Assembly (NCBI GenBank): GCA_028554755.1
Contig: JAPTOF010000005.1
Location: 2,318,501-2,382,500, forward strand
DNA: 64,000 bases
Direction: 5' to 3'
Origin: Cordia subcordata
Taxonomy: Eukaryota > Streptophyta > Magnoliopsida > Boraginales > Cordiaceae
The notes under the pieces were generated by a model. The model worked only from the letters and a program-made list of their open reading frames with translations. It searched no databases and had not been told where the DNA came from. Positions 33,188 to 45,690 of the stretch are shown here, in pieces. Position 1 is the first letter of the stretch; every line of letters starts with the position of its first letter. A program made the translations under genes and the position numbers.

Positions 33188-34106
33188 ACTTCTTCAGAGG
33201 ATTAGGTGATGGATCCCACAAGTTATAATGAAGCAGTTTTCGACATAGATGCCGACTAATGGCATAAGGCAATGGATTCAGAGTTAGAATCTATGTATTC
33301 TAACAAAGTCTGGGATCTTGTAATTACACCTAAAGGAGTAAAACCTATAAGGTGCAAATGGGTGTACAAGAGGAAAAGAGGAGTTGATGGAAAAGTTGAA
33401 ACCTTTAAAGCAAGGTTGGTGGTGAAAGGTTATACTCAGAAAGAAGGGATTGATTATGAGGAAACTTTCTCACCAGTAGCCATGCTTAAATCCATTAGGA
33501 TACTTCTTGGCATCGCATGTCATTATGACTATGAGATATGGCAAATGGATGTCAAGATAGCTTTTCTTAATGGAGAGCTTGACGAGATCATTTACATGAC
33601 ACAACCAGATGGATATGTTGCCAAAGGCCAAGAACACATGGTTTGTAAGTTAAAAAAAATCCATTTATGGATTAAAGCAGACATCTAGAGCATGGAACAT
33701 CAAATTTGATCGTGTAATCAAATCTTATGGTTTTGATCAAAATATTGATGAACCTTGCGTGTATAAAAGGCGTAATGGAAATGCTATAGCTATTTTGGTT
33801 CTGTATGTGGATGATATCCTACTTATTGGAAATGATGTGGGGATGTTATCATCCATCAAGGTTTCGCTTTCTTGTCAATTTCAAATGAAGGATTTAGGAG
33901 AAGCTAGATATGTTCTAGGCATCAAGCTTATGCGAGATCGTAAGAACAGAAGGCTAGCCCTATTTCAAGCATCATTTATTGAGAAGATATTGGTTAGGTT
34001 TAACATGCAAAACTCTAAGAAGACCTCATTACCTTCTAGACATGGAGTTTATCTATCTAGGGATCAATGTCTTAAAACACCTAGGGAGATAGAGAGCATG
34101 AAATGA
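33188..34106 (+). pseudogene. Element B reverse transcriptase, broken
   Basis: Copia RT: NKVWDLVITPKGVKPIRCKW, then KARLVVKGYTQKEGIDYEET, WQMDVKIAFLNGELDE, and catalytic LYVDDILLIGND. A frameshift lies at an A8 run (about 33652-33659), after which the frame reads IHLWIKADI where YGLKQ-type sequence is expected. RT resumes in another frame (33759-34106: KDLGEARYVLGIKL) and ends in TGA. It would make DNA from element RNA. Confidence 0.93.
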
Positions 34107-34790
34107 GTTCCTTATGCTTCGGCAGTTAGAAGCCTCATGTATGCCATGTTATGTACTAGACCAGATATTTGCTTTGCTATTGGCATGGTTAGTAGATATC
34201 AGTCAAACCCTAGACCGGCATATTGGGTCGCAGTTAAACATATATTCAAATTCCTGCAAGGAACTAAGAATTATGTGCTGGAATACTGTGCAGATGATCT
34301 AACGCCATTAGCCTATATAGACTCAGATTTCCAGTCCAACAGAGATTCCAAGAAGTTTACTTCTGGATATGTTTTCACTCTGTCAGGAGGAGCTATTTCA
34401 TGGAGAAGTGTGCAGCAAAATTATATTGCTGACTCTACCATGGAGGCCGAGTATGTAGTAGCATCTGAGGCTGTGAAAGAGACAGTATGGCTGAGAAAGT
34501 TCCTTTTAGACCTAGAGGTTGTGCCGGCAGCTCACAGACCGATAACTTTATATTGCGACAACAATGGTACTGTTTCACAGTGCAAAGAGCCCAGGAATCA
34601 CAAAAAGGGTAAACATATTGAACGAAAATATCATGTGATCCGTGAGTTTATCTAGAGAGGAGATCTTGTAGTTCAAAAGATAGCTTCAGCGAAAAACCTG
34701 GCAGACCCATTTATAAAGACTCTTCCAGAGAAAATGTTTACTACACATTTGGAGTCTATGGGCATTAGGTTGTGCAGAAGTCATCTTTAG
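34107..34790 (+). pseudogene. Element B RNase H and C-terminus
   Basis: Follows RT after a TGA. Segments: MYAMLCTRPDICFAIGMVSR, then AYIDSDFQSNRDSKKFTSGY, ADSTMEAEYVVASEA and LYCDNNGT, the copia RNase H series. A TAG at ~34653 interrupts just before RGDLVVQKIASAKNLADPF, the usual C-terminus, which ends at TAG 34787. Confidence 0.9.
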
Positions 34791-34804
34791 TACAAGTGGG
34801 AGAT
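34791..34804 (+). other. Element B polypurine tract
   Basis: ACAAGTGGGAGATT just before the 3' LTR; AAGTGGGAGA is the usual copia form. Confidence 0.85.
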
Positions 34805-36808
34805 TGTTAGGATCAGTATGCGCTAAAGCTCACTTGTATATAATATTTTGGATGTTAAATAATGTATAATCATTTTGTTAAATGGCATTATGAGTTCCTT
34901 ACATATTATCTCTGGTATGTTTTATTGATGTATGTATAAAAGTCCCTTGACTTGAACTAATGACTTGATTGCGCAGTGAGGCTGGACGCATAGTAAGTCC
35001 AAGTCTAGATTTAGACACGTCATAAATTGAGTTCGTAACCGAATGATAATGTTGGGCACTTTACCGGGATAAGGTTATATTGAGCAAGTTTCCTCATTGA
35101 GGGTGATTTACCTAGGTCATTGGAGGACTTTCCAAATTTGTCTCAATAGTACGTGTGTCACGTATTTGACATGACTATTATGAATATGTTTTCTAGAGAC
35201 ATACTATCAAAGAAAGAAAACAAGATACTCACTGCTACTAAATGGTCATTGCTCTTAATCTTGAGCATATGTGGATTAACTAATGAAGTTAGGGTTTGGT
35301 ACTTTGATTCACTGTGGGTGAGATCTTACTTTATTAGGATCAACAACCTTGTGCATTGAGTGCTAAGTTCTAATTAATTGGAACATGCATATGCAATATG
35401 GAATCTATGTGCCCCCTTTGGGATTGTCCATATTTATCATCTGATTCTAGATCTAGTGATATTACCTTTATGGTATATCGGTCATATGACTTGAGGGTCG
35501 CTCCCAAGATCAAGAGATTCCATGACCAAGGATGGTTGGGAATAGGACAAGAAACCCAATGGAAAATGATACAGCTAAGGAGGTGATAGTACATAGGCCA
35601 AAGGACTGGTCTTAGCTGTGGGTATACATAAAGGGGCATTATGGTTGGTTATTTAGTAGGTCAAAGACAAAGTTCACATTCTTTCATGATAAGCTTTTGG
35701 GTAATAGCAATTATTCTTGGAGTGCAAATTTGATCTTATGGTGGAATAGATCGGAGTTAAAAATAATTATTATGTTGCCTAGATCGAGCAAGGACATTTT
35801 TTATTATTTTTGGAAGCCAAGGTTAATTGTGTTTTCTTGGTCCCTTCCCTAGTTGAAATGACTTTGAGAAAGTAATCTTGAAAGAGCAAATTCTATATTG
35901 TGGTAGTGGCCTTATTGGGCCAAAGCTTCGAATTGGATTTGGGCTTTCTTTAGAGTCCAAGATAACCTAATTGGGCATGGATGGTTTCTTATTGGGCTTG
36001 GGCCTCTACATGGATTATAGACTATGTATTGGGCCTGGATTGCGGGCTTGGCCCAATCTTCCAAGACATGTGCTAAAAAGTTATTACATAAAGAATTCAA
36101 ATTGTATAAGTAACTTCCATGAAGAATTCAAATTGTACAAGTAACTTTCATGAAGAATTCAAATTGTACAAGTAACTTCCATAATGAATTCAAATTGTAC
36201 AAGTAACTTTCATGAAGAATTCAAATTGTACAAGTAACTTCCACGACGTATGGCAAACATTTACCACTAGGAAATAGTTTCCCACATGGAATGTTTACAA
36301 TGTTTAGGTGCCAAACTTTTTCTATAAATAGGCAAGACCTTAAACCATTTCTAGCATCCAAAAATTTTGTGGTTGATCTCTTCCATTTTGGCAAGAGAAT
36401 ACTACAAGACATAGTACACACTTATTGTGTGGTTTTTTGCTCTAGATTTTTAAGAGCATATTACTTTGCTTCTTCCCACACAAGAGGCTATTTTCTCAAG
36501 AAAAGTCTCCTTAACCATAGGAAAGAAGACTAGGGAGTTGCATACTGCGACACCCTTATAGTAAAAATTTTTTTGCGGCTTTGTTCCGGAGCGGGAGCAA
36601 AGCTCGTGACGATTTTAGTTTCATCTAAGGCCCCATGCTTCAAGAGGTTAGCTTTACATATTTTGCAAATACTAGTTATGTTCTATATGTTCTTAAGCAT
36701 GTTCTTGTGTGTGTTATGCGGTTATTTTATTTTCCTAGCATGTTTTCTTGGTAGTACTTTTGAAAATATGGACTAGGATAGACCACATGTAATATTATCG
36801 ATCTTACA
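34805..36808 (+). repeat. Element B 3' LTR with expanded 31-bp repeat
   Basis: TGTTAGGATC..TCTTACA, 2,004 bp. It holds five tandem 31-bp units with GAATTCAAATTGTACAAGTA at about 36091-36243, three more than the 5' LTR. TATA-like CTATAAATAGG near 36323. Confidence 0.95.
36091..36243. repeat. 31-bp tandem repeat, five copies
   Basis: Units differ at one to three bases, with alternating CTTCCATG and CTTTCATG ends, which suggests unit-pair duplication. Located in U3 about 80 bases before the TATA-like box. Confidence 0.9.
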
Positions 36809-36813
36809 TACAT

Positions 36814-37177
36814 AACCCAAACAAGTTTGCTTGCCTTATTCAATGTCTACCATATTCTTAATTTTTGAGGTTGGTTTATATATTGAGGCATGCTCTTCAT
36901 CTTTAAATACGTGCTGACTATTAGGGTTTTTGTTTTTTGGAGTTGTACCCTTTCTTGTTTATTACCAATGTATATGCTTATGCTCTACACTTCTTGTATT
37001 CTGGACCTTCATGGTCTAGCCACTTAATTCAAGGTCATGGCTAGTGACCGTTTGTCCTTAATCTACTCTACATGCTTTGGTAACGCTTGTTGCCTTCTCG
37101 GCTTTGCCATGGTTTTCATCCATGTGCTTCTCAATGGGAATTGTCTTTTGAATTACCACAGACGACACCAACTAGTA
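36814..37177 (-). other. Element J internal region (5' part) with primer-site relic
   Basis: Starts with the second copy of the ~130-bp unit. No coding signal. On the minus strand TTGGTGTCGTCTGTGG (37156-37171) lies seven bases from the LTR end and is the likely primer binding site. Confidence 0.6.
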
Positions 37178-37259
37178 TGGTATGGATAATTCCTTCCACC
37201 TTAGTAGATAACTTGATTACTTTTATTGGTCGATGAAGAAGTTGTGATGTCCTTCAGGG

Positions 37260-37590
37260 TAGATGGGATGCATTTGCCTTCGATATGGCCAACGAGTGCC
37301 TTTTGGAGATGACAGCAGATGCGTGCCACTTGGATACAATAGATGCTTAACCCTTGGAAGTGACGATGGATATATGCCCCTTGGGTACGACGAATGCGTA
37401 CCCATTGGAAGTGTCAGTGGACACATACCCCTTAGGTATAGTAGACACGTGCCCTTTGGAGATGACAGTGGACGTGTGCTCCTTAGGTATAGTAGACATG
37501 TGCCCCTTAAAGGTACGGGTGGACGCTTGCCACTTGAAGGTGAAAATGGACGCATGCCCCTTGGGCATGGCAGATGCGTTTCTCTTGGAG
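37260..37590. repeat. Minisatellite array 1 in J 5' LTR
   Basis: Same 27/24-base codon-like units as in the 3' LTR, more diverged. Separated from the next array by a copy of the LTR terminal ~80 bp (37592-37672). Confidence 0.88.
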
Positions 37591-37679
37591 GTGATGGTAC
37601 CACATAATTCCTTTACCGCAGTAGATAACTTGATTACTTTTTTTAGTCAATGATTGTGATGTCTTTCAAGATAGTTGGC

Positions 37680-38062
37680 GGACAAGTTTACCTTAGATAT
37701 GGCAAACGCGTGCCCCTTGGAGATAACGACATACGTGTGCCCCTTGGAAGTGATGGCAAACATGTGCCCCTTGGGTACAACAAACGCATGCCCCTTAGAG
37801 GTGACCGTGAATGTATGCCTTTTGGGTATGGCAAATGCGCGCCCCTTGGGCAAGGCAGACGCGTGCCCCTTGGGTAAGGCAGACGCGTGCCCCTTGGGCA
37901 AGGCAGACACGCGCCCCTTGGAGGTGACAATAGACATGTGCCCGTTGGGCAAGGCGGATGTGTGCCTTTTGGGCATGTTAGTGGATGCGTCCCTCTTGGG
38001 TATGGCGAACGCATACCCCTTGAAGGTGACGGTGGACGCGTACCCCTCAGAGATGATGGTGG
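37680..38062. repeat. Minisatellite array 2 in J 5' LTR
   Basis: Order of units is about 27,27,24,27,24,24,24,24,27,24,27,24,27. A run of four 24-mers (GGCAAGGCAGACGCG core, ~37831-37914) is expanded here, whereas the 3' LTR expanded the 27-mer, so the arrays evolved independently. Confidence 0.9.
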
Positions 38063-38751
38063 CTCATGAGCTGAGGGTCTACTTATACATGCAGGAGTGA
38101 CAGGTGCATTAATCTGCTAGTCACAAGTTAAAGGTGTAAAAGGTGGATGGGTAAGCTAAGGGTCCGCTTGTTCACGCCTGAGTGAGGGGTCCACCTTCCT
38201 GTAAGAAGCGAAACACACGGGGCTTTCCCCCCATTGTACCTCCGATGCCTAAGTTAGTAAAGGATTCAAAGGTCTTGTTATGAAGTTTTGAAGATTGACA
38301 TAAACACGCATTTAAATATATGAAGATGCTCATGAACACTTAGAGAGGATTTGGGAAGAATTCACTTACTTGTCTTGGACTGAAGCCCGGTATTTATAGA
38401 TAATGGTGCTTAAAACCCGAGGATACCCATAAGTGGTATACTGATTGGACTTCACTTTGGCATGGCATGGCATCTTTAACCATTTTAGGAGAGAGAGACT
38501 TGTCCATGCTGGATATTAGCACGGGAGTAGACGCATTAGGCACGGGTCCACCTCCCATAAAATCCTAATGGCCCCTTAGGCTCAGGGGTTATCTCTCGCA
38601 TGCCTTTATAAGTTCATTGAAGATTCATGTTGTATTCTTGGTGATCACTTGAAGAAGTAAGGCGACCGGACCCTTAGTTGATGGGTCTACCCTGGGGCAC
38701 CTTCAATCAGACCTGTAGGTTACAAGTTTACCCTTCATATCTAACGTTGGC

Positions 38752-41700
38752 TGATGTGTCTTCTCTCTTTAGTGCAATTTCTAAAGATCCACAAGCACAC
38801 GGATCAATGCAATGTAGTGTGTAAGAGAATGGGTGTCAAACCACAGGGAGGCTATGTGTAGAGATAGATTCTATGTGTGTGTTCTAGAGTGTGCCTAAAA
38901 AAAACCTAAACTATCTATTTTTGGGATTTTGGATTTTGAATGGTCAGGAGCTCTAACTAAAATGAATTAAACTAAATTATGGGAATGGAAAGTGGGAGAC
39001 AAGATAATTTAGAAGAACTAACAAATGGAAAGGTGTTAGGGTGACATCTACTTGTTAATGGGTGATCTTAGATTCCAAGACTATGGATTACATGGAATGG
39101 CTTAATCATCAATTGCTCTTTCACTAGGTTGCTTAGTTAATATCCTAATTTCTCCCTACAACTTGGTGTGGGTTTGTCCCTAGGCGACGCCTCCTAGAGC
39201 TACGACGTGGTCCTTATGACCTAGGGCCTTAAGAGTGACTAACTAGCTTCCTAGGTGACCTGGAACAAACCTACCCTAGTACCCAAATCATTGGCTGGAT
39301 TAAAAGCCAAGACCTAGTGTTGCTAGAGTCAACTAAATATACCCAGAAATCTATTGCCTGGATTTAAAGCCAAAGAAGACTCGATTTAGACTAGCCTTTA
39401 ATTATGCTTCGTCATTCTAGGGTCACAATAGCGGGATTTGACCTATTAACGCATTTATACTTGTTCTAAGCCAAGGTGTTCGCGAATAAAGGGACCTATT
39501 CGACTACCAAACATCATCATGCTTGGATTACACCATTAGAAACACTTTTGAACCAACATGTATGCAATATTGAGGTCATATTTACTACTTGGCATGCAAA
39601 CATACACATGGACATGAATATAAGGAATACCTACTTCATAAGATCCACACATAAACACATAGACATGATTATAGAATGGATTAGAGGTGTTTAGAAGCAA
39701 ATAGACTTCAATTTATACATATGTAACTCTCATAGGCATATTATCAAACACCTAGACATGTATTAAGCAATAGCCATTGAAACAAGAAGAACATAGCATT
39801 TGTATTGATCGCTATTCATGAGCACAAGCCTAAATAGCCCGAAAGTACACGGGATGTGTGTAGTACAGTGTGTGCGAGTGCGGGGTTGAATCCACAGGGA
39901 GGCCTAACGTGTATGGTGTCCTAAGCTAAATGTGTCCTAAAAGCTACGTGTTGAGGTCCTAACTATAATATTTTTTGGGGTTTTTGATTTAAAGAAAGCT
40001 CGGAAAAAGTAAACCTAATCTAAGAACAAGGAAATAAAAAGGTGGTGTGTGTGTGTGTGTGATGGGGGAATCAAGCGATCTAAGGGGATGCTAACACGTG
40101 GAAATGGGGAATAGGGTGATTACGGCTTACAAATGGGTGATTATTACTTCTTGTTAGGGTTGCTTGATGGATTAAACTCGATTGCTCTCATCTAGTCTCC
40201 TAATTAACCTCCTAATTACACCCTAAGACTCAGTGTGAATCCGTCCCTAGGTGTCGACCCCTAGAGCCACGGTGTATGGTCTTTATGAATTAACGCCATA
40301 GGGCTAGTTAGGGTTCTAGGTGACTTAGATCGATCTAACCCTAGCGTTTATACCATTGGCTGGATTTAAAGCCAAGACCTAGTTAGTCTAAGGTCGACTA
40401 ACCTACCCTGAAACCCATTAGCTGGATTTAAAGCTAAGGAAGACTCGACTTAGGCTAGCCATTATTTATGCACCATTAATCATCATCACAATAGCAAATA
40501 TTAACGTTTGAGTGCAAAGCAAACACATCTAGGGCATGGTGTTTGAGAATATTCTGGGGTATTCTAACACTAAGCACATACACGTACTTAGATTACACTA
40601 ATTTAAGCAATGGCACCCGACATGTAAGCAATAGAAGCTGTTTATGCTATTTGATATGCAAACACACACATAGACATGTATATAAGCATACCCACTTCTT
40701 GAAATCACCACACAAACACACAAACATGCTAGCATAATGATTTAGAAATAGTTAATAGCAAAATAGACTTCAATATACATATGCTACGTCATTGAGGCAT
40801 TTCTATAAACACATAGACATGAATGTAAATTTGCCAATCAAAACCCTAAGCATAAAGCATAGATACATAAATCCATCAAGTTCCCATTAATAAAAAGTAG
40901 TAGCCAATCCATAAATACAAGAATAATCACCCTACATAGCTCTAATCATACATATTTAGATTTGGGACAAAAGAGAGATACCCTTCTATCCAAATCCATG
41001 CTTTACAATCCATGAGCTATGCCCAAATCCTTGTGTTTGATCCTCTTAAATACTTGATTTCAAAGTGCTTTTATGTATGGAAGAGTGTGCAAGAGGTGGG
41101 AGATGAGAGGATTAGAGTTTTGGGAGATAGGTATGAAAGAATATGACTTGTTCTTTAAAATGGGCAAAAGCGGGCTTATATAGCTAATTTTTGTGACTAC
41201 CGGAACACTTTACCGAAGCACCGGTACCAAAGGTCTCTATTCCAATAATAGAAACTTGATCTATGTTTTTGGCAAAATAGTGAGCGGGTACATTGGTACT
41301 TTGGAGCCAGTGTTCCGGTAGTGTCTCTTTGCTCTCTTTCGGCTTAGCTCCGTTTTGCTTCCGGTTGCTTTGGTCTTTATTCAGAAGCTTCCCAACATGA
41401 TTTTCTTCCATGTTTCATCTTCAAAAATCATCTTCAATACTTGCCCAAGCCATCTCCATCTTTATTTAGCTCAAGATATTCCTTAAACTCACTTAGAACA
41501 CAAGATAAGTGCACTTTAGTGTAACATTTATGCTTTAAGCTCAATTATAGACACCAAAGGCTTCATATGCTCAAGTATAATATAAATGCTATACTAATAC
41601 ACCTTATAGAGCACAAAACACCTCAAAATAGATATAGAAATATAGTGCAAAATCACACATGAAACCAACACATCATGTATGTACATTAAGCCATTAAATC

Positions 41701-42518
41701 CCATAATATAGAAGCATAGAATCAACCCATTACACAAGTGTCATCACCCTAAACAAATCTATTCAAACATAATATAATAGAGGATGAAAGAGAGAATAGA
41801 AAACTCCTTTTCCATCCTAGCTATTCTTGTACAAAATCCTTGAGTAGGTTTTGATCCAAGTGTTTGAATCCCTCCAAATGAGCTTAAGACTAGGTGAAAA
41901 GTGTATGAGTGTGTGTATGTTATGGGTGAAGACTAGGGCTAAGTGTATGTTTGTGTGATGAGTGTGTTGAGATCCTCCTTAGAATTGTCAAAAAGATTTC
42001 CACTTTTAAGTCTGAAAATTGGGCTTTTATATCAGCTTTTTACGAACTGCCGGTCACCTAGCCAGTTGACCAGCTTCTTCTTCTAGCTCAACCGTCTTTT
42101 TGGTGATGCTCTCTGGACTAGCTGATCGAGTTAACCGGTCGACCGGTTCTGAAGGGATGGTCGTCTGGCTATTTTGCACACCTCCCTGGAGTGGCTGGTC
42201 GACCGGCTCATTCTTCTAGGTCGTTCAACTATTTTCTTCCTCCATTCTTTGTTTTTTCGGCCTCTGATCTTCTCTTTTGACCCGTACATCTCCTATCTTC
42301 ATCATCTATCATCGTCGATCTTAACCCAAAGTTCACCTAAATCATTGAAAATAAGCAATTAGTGTAGCAATTTGTCTCTTAAACTCAATATGTACATTTG
42401 TTTATGCTTAAGCCTATTTTTATCAAAAGCATTACACTAATGCATCTTTTTGAGCACTTAATACCTCTTAAACATAGGCAAATAACAATGCAAATACACA
42501 CAAAAACACAACACATCA
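38752..42518 (-). repeat. Element D 3' LTR, split by solo LTR I
   Basis: D sequence occupies 38752-39805 and 41681-42518. Inverted repeats at 39291-39310 and 39354-39373 (plus-strand TTGGCTGG..AAGCCAA; the second is mutated in one arm). GGTCGACC palindromes lie around 42040-42215, next to the AT-rich promoter side. Confidence 0.93.
39806..41675 (-). mobile_element. Solo LTR I (E-like family)
   Basis: 1,870 bp, minus-strand start TGATGTGTTGG and end GCGATCA, with perfect TSD TGTAT (39801-39805, 41676-41680). Removing it restores the D LTR alignment. Inverted repeats: 40356-40375 (TTGGCT/AGCCAA type) and 40418-40437 (TTAGCT/AGCTAA type). Its U3 carries CCGGTACC-type palindromes (41190-41330) instead of GGTCGACC. 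Confidence 0.95.
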
Positions 42519-42556
42519 ATACCCCTAAACCTTCTCCTTGCTTGTCCCCAAGCAAG
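42519..42556 (-). other. Outer hairpin and polypurine tract, element D
   Basis: Minus strand: CTTGCTTG-GGGA-CAAGCAAG (42537-42556) followed by GAGAAGGTTTAGGGGTAT up to the 3' LTR. Inner module at 43438-43477 with a slightly imperfect stem. Confidence 0.85.
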
Positions 42557-43913
42557 CCCAATCTTAAGTTTATTTCTAGAGCCTATGCTAAGGGTTACCT
42601 AAGAGATTGACTCTCTATCAAAGTTAGTCTAAGAAGCATGAAGGCGGCAATCCTATTGTGGAAAGATCCGTAAGACTCTTTGGATCTTCCCTCTACTCAT
42701 AAAGGGTCTCGTTCCTTGTGGGAATTTCCCAAGTAGACAAACCACCACGAGCCTTGGATTCTAACACATGCACTTGGGATGTTGAGATTTCGTGCCCATT
42801 CAATTAACATGGCCTCCCTAAGATGCACAAAGCCTCAAAGTCAAGAGAGAGAATATACAAACACAATGGCTTAAACAAGCCTTATTCACATATCTATATA
42901 GAGGATAGTAGCTAAGTTGACATTGTGTTACTTATGCACTTATTCACAAAACTTTTTGGTACCCTTGGTTTTTTCTCTTTTCATTTTTTTATATAAATAT
43001 ATTTTTTGCACCTTTGTGCCTTTTTCAATTCAAAATTTTCTTAATTTTTCATACTTTGCATTGTATTCACAAAGAGAAAAGAAAAAGAAAGGCTTTGGCA
43101 CATCAAAAAGAGACAATCAAGGAAGGGCACTCATATCAACAACCCTTTTGTTTTTCAACACTCTTTCTTACCTAGCTATGGGATCGCTACATGAGTCATT
43201 CTTAAAGGTCCTCACTCCCCACAACTTTGAAAGGCATCCCCTCCAAGACTTAGTTTTCTAACCACTCTATTCATTTCCCTACAAAGCATCTCATATTCAC
43301 CAATCAATAGACTCAATCACAATGGTCAACAAAGAAATAAATGACTCAACATGCATCAAAATTGAAAAATTTTCACCATTTTTAAGCACATAATGCAATC
43401 TACCCTAAACAAAATATATAACAAGAAAACTAGATTCCCACACCCCCAAATCTAAACTATGCTTGTCCTCAAGCAAATAGATCAAAATACATAAACAAGC
43501 AACTTGGCATTACAAAGCAAGTAAAGGTGGTGGGGATAGGGTAAAAACATGGGGAACAAGTGGAGAAAGGATAGATACAACCTTGCATCTTTTTCAAAGC
43601 TTTCCACGCCAATGACAAATCACCATACTACTAATCCTGTGACTTACAATTCACAAACACTCACAAAGAAAACAAGATTACTAATATTGCCTATGCATGC
43701 TTGCATTGGCATATGCAATAATAAGCAATGGTGTATCTTATGGGACAAAGGATCAGGATTCAACACTTTGATGTGGGTGAAAGAAAAAGGAAGAAGATAA
43801 AAAGGAAAGAAAGTAAAATAAATGCAAAAATTACAAAATTGAACTTAGGTTGCCTCCTAGTAGCGCTAACTACCATGCCATCAGCTGGGCAAACACCAAC
43901 TCATTTTCAACTT
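42557..43913 (-). other. Element D 3' UTR
   Basis: Non-coding, alignable with the A, C and E 3' UTRs. Contains the tRNA-like segment (42752-42817), the inner hairpin/purine module (43438-43477) and GCCTCCTAGTAGCGC, the reverse of the shared UTR-start box (43851-43865). Confidence 0.75.
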
Positions 43914-45000
43914 CCATAGATGGGGTCTTGAAGCATTAAAACCCCCACACGAGCCATGCTCGGATCATTTGAGTGCTTCAGTCATTGCCCATTCACCATC
44001 AACTCTCGGCCATTCTTCATGTCGTTAATCTTGACAGCTCCAGAAGGATAGGCAACCATCATCTCATATGGACCATCCCATCTTGTCTTAAGCTTACCAG
44101 GAAAGAGTTTCAATCATGAGTTAAACAACCAAATTTTATTGGAAGGAGAGAATGATTTCTTAATAATGTGTTTATCATGAATTCTCTTCATCCTATCCTT
44201 ATAAAGTTTGGCATTCTCATATGCCTTGAATCTAAGATCTTCCAATTCCACTAGGTCTAGCTGCCTTTTCTCACCTGCTCTTGTCAAATCAAAATTTAAA
44301 GCTTTGATGGCCCAATAAGCTTTATGCTCAAGTTCTACCGGCAAGTGACAAGCTTTCCCACAAACCAATCTATACAAAGACATACCAATAGGAGTCTTAA
44401 AGGTGGTACGGTAGACCCACAAAGCATCTTTAGCCTAATAGACCAATCTCTCCTAACGGGCCGAACCGTTTTCTCTAAAATGTGCTTGATCTCCCTTTTG
44501 GACACCTCTACTTATCCATTAGTTTGTGGGTGATAAGGAGTAGCTACCACATGGGTGATTGAATATCTCCTCAACAAGGTCTCTAAAGTCCTATGGTGAA
44601 AATGCAAACCCCTATCACTAATAAAGACCTTAGGGACTCCAAATCTAGAGAAAATGTTCTCCTTAATGAATTTAACCACTACTCTATGGTCATTAGTACA
44701 TGTGGGAATAGCCTCAACCCATTTGGACATCAAATCAATGGCCACTAAAATGTATTGGTACCTAAAGGAAGGTGGAAATGGACCCATGAAATCTATGCCC
44801 CAAACATTAAACAGTTCACAAGGAAGAATAGGGGATAAAGGCATCATGTTTCTCCTAGAGATAGTCCCAGATTGTTGAGATCTAAAATACTTTTTGCAAT
44901 ACTCTTGGGCATCCCTAAAGAGAGTGGGTCAAAACAGTCCACATTGCTAGACCTTCATGGCAGTCTTTTTCCCACTAAAATGACCCCTACACCCTTTATC
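43914..45000 (-). pseudogene. Element D integrase, broken
   Basis: Minus-strand frames show YCKKYFRSQQ (second and third Cys of the zinc region changed), then [20 protein letters not shown] and HPQTNG followed by a stop before VEVSKREIK. The C-terminal part (44114-44422) reads [20 protein letters not shown]. It matches element A integrase throughout. No chromodomain. Multiple stops. Confidence 0.9.
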
Positions 45001-45690
45001 ATGACACATGCTCAAAACACTCTCAAACTTATCATCGGGCACACGCTGACAAATCATTTGATCTGCACATACTTTAAAAAGATAGGGATCCTCCTAAAAG
45101 AAATGCCTAACTTGTGCTAGGGACCTATCTTTTTCTCTCTTCTCCCAATGGGAAGGAAAGCACCCTGTGGCAAGATAATTGACAATATGAGCAAACCAAG
45201 ATGTGTGATGAGAGACGACAAACAATTGTTCATCGGGGAATGAATCATGAAAAGAAGATGGATCACTAAAAGACTCGCTAACAAGACGGGAAAGATGATC
45301 CGCAACTAAATTTTCTCTACCCTTCTTATCCTAGATTTCGATGTCAAACTCTTGAAGGAGGAGTAACCACCTAATCAAACGGGGCTTAGACTCTTTCTTA
45401 GACAACAAATACTTCAATGCTGCATGATCGGTGTAGACAATCACTTTGGATCCTAGGATGTATGACCTAAACTTGTTAAGGGAGAAGACTATTGCTAGAA
45501 GCTCCTTTTCCCTGGTGGTATAATTCTTTTGGGCTTCATCAAGAGTCTTGCTAGCATAGTACACAACATGGGGCAACTTGTCATTTCTTTGACCTAAAAC
45601 AGCTCCTATCGCATAATCAGATGTATCACACATAACCTCAAATGGGAGATTGTAGTTAGGTGGTTGGATAATCGGGGATATAGACAATAA
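45001..45690 (-). pseudogene. Element D RNase H, broken
   Basis: [34 protein letters not shown] and [17 protein letters not shown] are intact in one frame (45331-45687). A stop follows [22 protein letters not shown] continues after it (45117-45305). Matches element A closely. Confidence 0.9.

Larger units (their letters stand above)
9219..36808 (+). mobile_element. Element B: Ty1/copia retrotransposon containing A and C
   Basis: The LTRs begin TGTTA and end TACA; the target-site duplication TACAT occurs at 9214-9218 and 36809-36813. The order gag, protease, integrase, RT, RNase H is that of copia. The 5' LTR is split by element A and the integrase by element C; removing both leaves about 9.4 kb. 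By eye the first ~310 aligned LTR bases show roughly 22 differences (~7%), so B is older than A. Several stops and frameshifts make it inactive. Confidence 0.95.
37178..38751 (-). repeat. Element J 5' LTR, major part
   Basis: Aligns with 3019-4600. Contains ~140 bases (38512-38655) missing from the other LTR. Element D inserted at TTGGC; the last 52 bases of the LTR are at 51706-51757. Confidence 0.78.

Noticed and set aside
36091..36243. CRISPR-like array (31-bp repeats)
   Set aside because: Units are directly adjacent with no spacers, inside a plant LTR.
40051..40062. GT dinucleotide run as a separate regulatory feature
   Set aside because: Short microsatellite inside solo LTR I; nothing suggests function.
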